From Methanobrevibacter sp. (GTDB lineage Archaea > Methanobacteriota > Methanobacteria > Methanobacteriales > Methanobacteriaceae): DNA of 10,344 bases. Positions 7,397 to 10,344 of the stretch are shown here, in pieces (position 1 is the first letter of the stretch; each line of letters begins with the position of its first letter). Below the pieces are notes generated by a model that was not told the origin of the DNA, did no database searches, and saw only the letters and a list, made by a program, of their open reading frames with translations. Location: the NCBI GenBank assembly GCA_021442885.1, contig JABUVA010000006.1, positions 34,075 through 44,418 on the forward strand. The letters run 5' to 3'. A program made the position numbers and the translations under genes.

Positions 7397-8491
7397 ATGA
7401 AAACAACTATTAGTGTAATTAAAGCAGATATTGGTAGTGTTTCTGGACATTGTGTTGCACATCCAGAGTTAATGGATATTTGTGATGATGTATTAAACGA
7501 TGCTTTAGAATCTAATATTTTAACTGATTATTATATTAGCCGTTGTGGAGACGACATTGATTTAATAATGGCTCATACAAATGGTGAAGAAAACCAAGAA
7601 GTGCACGAAACTGCTTATAAGGCTTTTATGAAAGCAACTGAAAGAGCCCGTGAATTAAAGCTTTATGGTGCAGGTCAAGATTTATTATCTGATACTTTTT
7701 CTGGAAATATTAAGGGTATGGGTCCTGGTGTAGCTGAAATGGAATTTAAAGAAAGACCAAGTGATCCAGTACTTGTATTCTGTTGTGATAAAACAGAACC
7801 AGGTGCATTTAACATGCCAATCTTTAAAATGTTTGCAGACCCATTTAATACTGCAGGTCTTGTTATTGACCCAAGTTTACACGATGGTTTCAAATTTGAA
7901 GTATTTGATGTAATCGAACATAGGAAAGTTATTTTAAACTGTCCTGAAGAAATGTATGATTTACTTGCATTAATTGGTTCCACTGGAAGATATGTTATTA
8001 AAAGAGTATGGAAGAAAAACGGTGAAATTGCCTCTGCAATAAGTACTGAAAGATTAAACTTAATGGCTGGAGAATATGTTGGTAAAGATGATCCTGCAGC
8101 TATTGTAAGAGCACAATCCGGTTTCCCTGCTAATGGAGAAGTTGTAGAACCATTTGCATTCCCTCATATGGTAAGTGGATGGATGAGAGGTTCTCACAAT
8201 GGTCCTATGATGCCTGTATCTGAAGCAGAAGCAAATCCAATAAGATTTGATGGACCACCAAGAGTTATTGGTTTAGGTTTCCAAGTATCTGATGGTAAAT
8301 TAATTGGTCCTGTTGATTTATTCGATGACCCTGCATTTGACCCTACAAGAGAAGAAGCAGCTAAACTCGCAACTTACATTAGAAGACATGGTCCATTTGA
8401 ACCTCACAGATTACCTGCTGAAGAAATGGAATACACTTCATTACCTGGCGTAATGGAAAAACTCGAAAACAGATTTGAAAAAATGGAATAA
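7397..8491 (+). CDS. fbp: Fructose-1,6-bisphosphate aldolase/phosphatase, archaeal bifunctional type (class V FBPase)
   Basis: This cytosolic enzyme (EC 4.1.2.13 and 3.1.3.11) joins the two triose phosphates to fructose 1,6-bisphosphate and removes the 1-phosphate, giving fructose 6-phosphate and making gluconeogenesis unidirectional. The 364-residue product has the family N-terminus MKTTISVIKADIGS. The metal and phosphate ligands known from the Sulfolobus enzyme are seen at D11, H18, D52 and D53. The aldolase Schiff-base lysine and its tyrosine partner appear as Y227-V-G-K230, two residues offset from Y229/K232 of the Sulfolobus protein. The conserved C-terminal half contains GFQVSDGKLIGPVDLFDDP. 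The start follows the GAGGTG site at 7383. It stands alone between terminators, with an inverted repeat and two ACTAGT motifs upstream that may take part in control. It is intact; the family assignment is very firm. Confidence 0.98.
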   Translation: MKTTISVIKADIGSVSGHCVAHPELMDICDDVLNDALESNILTDYYISRCGDDIDLIMAHTNGEENQEVHETAYKAFMKATERARELKLYGAGQDLLSDTFSGNIKGMGPGVAEMEFKERPSDPVLVFCCDKTEPGAFNMPIFKMFADPFNTAGLVIDPSLHDGFKFEVFDVIEHRKVILNCPEEMYDLLALIGSTGRYVIKRVWKKNGEIASAISTERLNLMAGEYVGKDDPAAIVRAQSGFPANGEVVEPFAFPHMVSGWMRGSHNGPMMPVSEAEANPIRFDGPPRVIGLGFQVSDGKLIGPVDLFDDPAFDPTREEAAKLATYIRRHGPFEPHRLPAEEMEYTSLPGVMEKLENRFEKME

Positions 8492-8514
8492 TTTTAATTA
8501 ATTATTCTTCTTAC

Positions 8515-8533
8515 TTTTTTTTTAAGATTTTTT
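8515..8533 (+). terminator. Poly-T terminator of fbp
   Basis: T9 at 8515-8523 and T6 at 8528-8533 begin 24 bases after the fbp stop. The T-tracts can also pair with the A9 tract at 8544-8552, so the site may act in both directions. Confidence 0.6.
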
Positions 8534-8543
8534 GGCGTTTTGT

Positions 8544-8552
8544 AAAAAAAAA
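8544..8552 (-). terminator. Poly-T terminator on the minus strand for the NRPS gene
   Basis: A9 on the + strand reads as T9 on the - strand. It is the first strong U-tract downstream of the NRPS stop at 8782, about 230 bases away. If used, the NRPS message carries a 3' UTR containing the whole stem-loop chain. An earlier stop at the hairpins 8745-8791 is possible but lacks a U-tract. Confidence 0.4.
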
Positions 8553-8564
8553 TAAAGAAATAAG

Positions 8565-8791
8565 TTCTATTAGATAGTCTAAAAGAAACATTATATGGGT
8601 CTGTTATAACATTTTTTCAAACCCAATAATGGTTTTAAAAAGATTAAAATCATATAATCTTTTCAATAACCACTTATTGAATAAGTCTAAATTATCTGTG
8701 GATATTTAGATGTTATAAACATTTTTATTGATTATATAGCTATCAGTGACAATAAATTGTCACTCTTGTTAAGTTAAATGATTAACTCAAG
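8565..8791. other. Chain of about seven stem-loops in the convergent gap
   Basis: The gene-free stretch 8492-8781 holds, after the facing T-tracts, a near-continuous series of inverted repeats: 8565-8587 (nine pairs with one A-A mismatch, loop TAG); 8590-8630 (ten pairs with a single bulge, TGGGT/ACCCA inside); 8638-8663 (AAAAGATTA/TAATCTTTT); 8662-8681 (TTCAATAA/TTATTGAA, loop CCAC); 8686-8710 (TCTAAAT/ATTTAGA); 8745-8764 (AGTGACAA/TTGTCACT); and 8765-8791, which runs over the NRPS stop codon. The arms are direct observations. Whether this is a structured 3' UTR, a small RNA or chance pairing in A+T-rich DNA is not known; the first and third stems from the right-hand group and the TGGGT stem contain G and C and are least likely by chance. 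Confidence 0.45.
8745..8764 (-). terminator. Strong hairpin just after the NRPS gene
   Basis: AGTGACAA (8745-8752) and TTGTCACT (8757-8764) form a perfect 8-bp stem with a four-base loop, 18 bases beyond the NRPS stop codon. Read on the - strand it is a good 3'-end or RNA-protecting hairpin, but no U-tract follows directly, so intrinsic termination here is uncertain. Confidence 0.4.
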
Positions 8792-10344
8792 TTATAATCT
8801 TCTTCTTCTATAATTTTTGATAAGAATTTCATGAATTCATCATCAAGGGGCATATTGAAATGTGTACTCTTAACTTCATATACTTCAATGTTCTTTTTAT
8901 CAACACATGAATCAAAACCATTATAATAATTTTCCTTTAACTCCTCTGAAGATATCTCTTCTATATCTAAATTTTCCATATTCAACCTATAAAGAGATTT
9001 AAAGAGTTTTATTTTACCATCATAGAAATCTGGTTTATAATTTTCCATTTCCTTTTCTCTTTCAAGATTATTTTCTATATTTTCAAGGGTTTCAGTTAAT
9101 GATTCTAAAAAAGAACCAACATTACGTACATCACCATATTTTTCATAAATAAGATTTAGCCAAAACGCAAGCACACCATCTTCTTTGTTTTCTGATGATA
9201 AGTCTAGATTTTCCCTATCTGAATATTTATCAGTATATATTTTTGAGTCTAGTAGGTATATGTTGTTTATTGTTTCTCCTTCTTTTTTAAGTTGTTGTGC
9301 TATTTCAAATGATAATAGTCCTCCATATGAAGAACCTAAAAAACTATATGGTCCATGTTTTTGGTACTGTTTTATAACTTTTATATGTTCTCGTGCAAGA
9401 TTTTTAATACCTGTAATTGGTTTATCAATTCCATGGTATAAAAGAGGTTCTATTCCATACACCGGTATTTTTTTGTTAATCTTTTGTGCTAAATGCACAT
9501 AAGTCGAAGAATTACCAAATGCAGGATAAAGAACAAACAATGGATTTATGTTTTCATCTCCTTCATTAAGTTTAGTTAATCCTTTACACTTAATTTTAAT
9601 AATATCACTAATAGTTCTAATTTTATTAGATGATTTGGCTATTGAAACCATGTCTGTTAATGTTTCATTAAATAAATCTGCAATTTCTTCTACAATATCC
9701 TCATCAATATTTCTATAGAACAATTTAAATGCCATTTTTCCATTGAAATTGACAACATTTAATATTAAATCATAATCATAAGATAAATACTTATCGTTGT
9801 ATAATTTTTCTAAAATATCACTACCTAATATGTTTATTATACTCTCGATATTTTTATTATATTTATTGTAATCAAATAGAATATTTAAATTACAATCCTC
9901 TTTGTTAATATTGGGATTTATACTATATCCTCTTCCATTATTAGGAACATAGTTAGTATTATCTTTTACATCTATTATGTGCTCTTTTAAGTCATCTTTA
10001 ATATGAATATTTAGAGGATAATAATATTCAAAGTTACCTACAGTATTTATAATATTAATAGGTTCTTCCAATTTATCTCTCTCATGATTTTCAATATTTA
10101 ATGCAATGTCTTCTTTATCTGTTGTTTCGGATAGGGCATATGAAAATGCAGAAATAATTAACTGTTCTACATTAATATTGATTGGTTTATAAATATTTTT
10201 ATCATAAAGATCTAATTCTATTGGAATAGGTAATAATTTAAAATCATCTTCTCTTTTATTATTATTATCTGAAAGATTAACAGATTCAACTATATTTAAA
10301 AGATTATTCCAATATAATGCTTCATTTTCAACTTCATAATCATC
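8782..10344 (-). CDS. Nonribosomal peptide synthetase, C-terminal part (epimerization-like domain plus thioesterase), 5' end beyond the window
   Basis: The frame is open from the window edge to the stop at 8782, giving the last 520 residues of a longer protein; numbering here starts at the window edge. Residues 1-250 match the C-terminal half of the condensation/epimerization superfamily: YW (11-12), NHERD (86-90), NTVGNFEYYYPL (about 100-111) and PNNGRGY (134-140). These align best with epimerization motifs (EGHGRE, TVGWFTSxYP, PNxGxGYG). A linker leads to a type I alpha/beta-hydrolase thioesterase (about 267-515) with GSSYG around S339, D366 in YLLDSK and H495 in KSTHFNMPL; the 27-residue Ser-Asp distance equals that in the surfactin thioesterase. 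The thioesterase would release the finished peptide by hydrolysis or cyclisation. No carrier-protein motif lies between the two domains, which fits an order of carrier, epimerization, thioesterase. The TTG at 10071 is not the true start because coding continues upstream. The product is unknown. Confidence 0.92.
   Translation of the reverse strand, partial: DDYEVENEALYWNNLLNIVESVNLSDNNNKREDDFKLLPIPIELDLYDKNIYKPININVEQLIISAFSYALSETTDKEDIALNIENHERDKLEEPINIINTVGNFEYYYPLNIHIKDDLKEHIIDVKDNTNYVPNNGRGYSINPNINKEDCNLNILFDYNKYNKNIESIINILGSDILEKLYNDKYLSYDYDLILNVVNFNGKMAFKLFYRNIDEDIVEEIADLFNETLTDMVSIAKSSNKIRTISDIIKIKCKGLTKLNEGDENINPLFVLYPAFGNSSTYVHLAQKINKKIPVYGIEPLLYHGIDKPITGIKNLAREHIKVIKQYQKHGPYSFLGSSYGGLLSFEIAQQLKKEGETINNIYLLDSKIYTDKYSDRENLDLSSENKEDGVLAFWLNLIYEKYGDVRNVGSFLESLTETLENIENNLEREKEMENYKPDFYDGKIKLFKSLYRLNMENLDIEEISSEELKENYYNGFDSCVDKKNIEVYEVKSTHFNMPLDDEFMKFLSKIIEEEDYNLS

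Noticed and set aside
7675..7983. 102-codon minus-strand reading frame inside fbp
   Set aside because: It is fully antisense to a highly conserved enzyme gene, with no ribosome binding site or recognisable domain.
8629..8709. 26-codon + strand reading frame (MVLKRLKSYN start) in the convergent gap
   Set aside because: No ribosome binding site or promoter, and it coincides with three stem-loops whose pairing explains the sequence better. A short frame of this size is expected by chance.
9185..9502. 105-codon + strand reading frame opposite the NRPS thioesterase
   Set aside because: The minus strand encodes the catalytic core of the thioesterase here; the + strand frame is a shadow.
10069..10071. 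TTG as the start of a stand-alone thioesterase-containing protein
   Set aside because: The frame stays open for 91 more codons to the window edge, and those codons encode the YW and NHERD motifs of the condensation/epimerization superfamily, so the gene starts outside the window.

Overview
The window looks like chromosome from a very A+T-rich methanogenic archaeon of the Methanobacteriales, most likely Methanobrevibacter, with Methanosphaera as the main alternative. The evidence is the archaeal-type alanyl-tRNA synthetase with an N-terminal Cys4 zinc site, a ThiI without a rhodanese domain but with the methanogen three-cysteine set, the archaeal bifunctional FBP aldolase/phosphatase, GGTGAT/GAGGTG ribosome binding sites, poly-T terminators, and the end of a nonribosomal peptide synthetase (NRPS), a class reported from rumen Methanobrevibacter. 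The genus is an inference; no rRNA is present.

Layout. Bases 1-137 hold T-tracts, probably the terminator of an upstream gene, followed by a weak promoter. A tRNA-related pair on the + strand follows: alaS (138-2852) and thiI (2877-4013), 24 bases apart and probably one operon. After a T-rich terminator and a clear TATA-like element comes a single large gene (4078-7185) for a 1035-residue cytosolic protein built from about 16 diverged helix-turn-helix-like repeats and a charged tail. A 211-base gap carries its terminator, a 9-bp inverted repeat and the region upstream of the gluconeogenic fbp gene (7397-8491). A 290-base convergent gap contains facing poly-T terminators and a chain of stem-loops. 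The rest, on the - strand, is the 3' end of an NRPS gene (8782-10344, continuing past the window) encoding an epimerization-like domain and a terminal thioesterase.

The alaS, thiI and fbp genes are core housekeeping. The two lineage-specific items are the repeat protein and the NRPS. The repeat protein is the best candidate for something undescribed: it has its own promoter and terminator, no recognisable enzyme domain, a two-level repeat (units of about 55 residues, paired into dyads of about 105 residues), and each unit resembles the small HTH of phage terminase small subunits and transposase-type proteins. The stem-loop chain next to the NRPS gene is a second candidate, as a long structured 3' UTR or small RNA. 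No tRNA, rRNA, CRISPR array, insertion sequence or integrase was seen.
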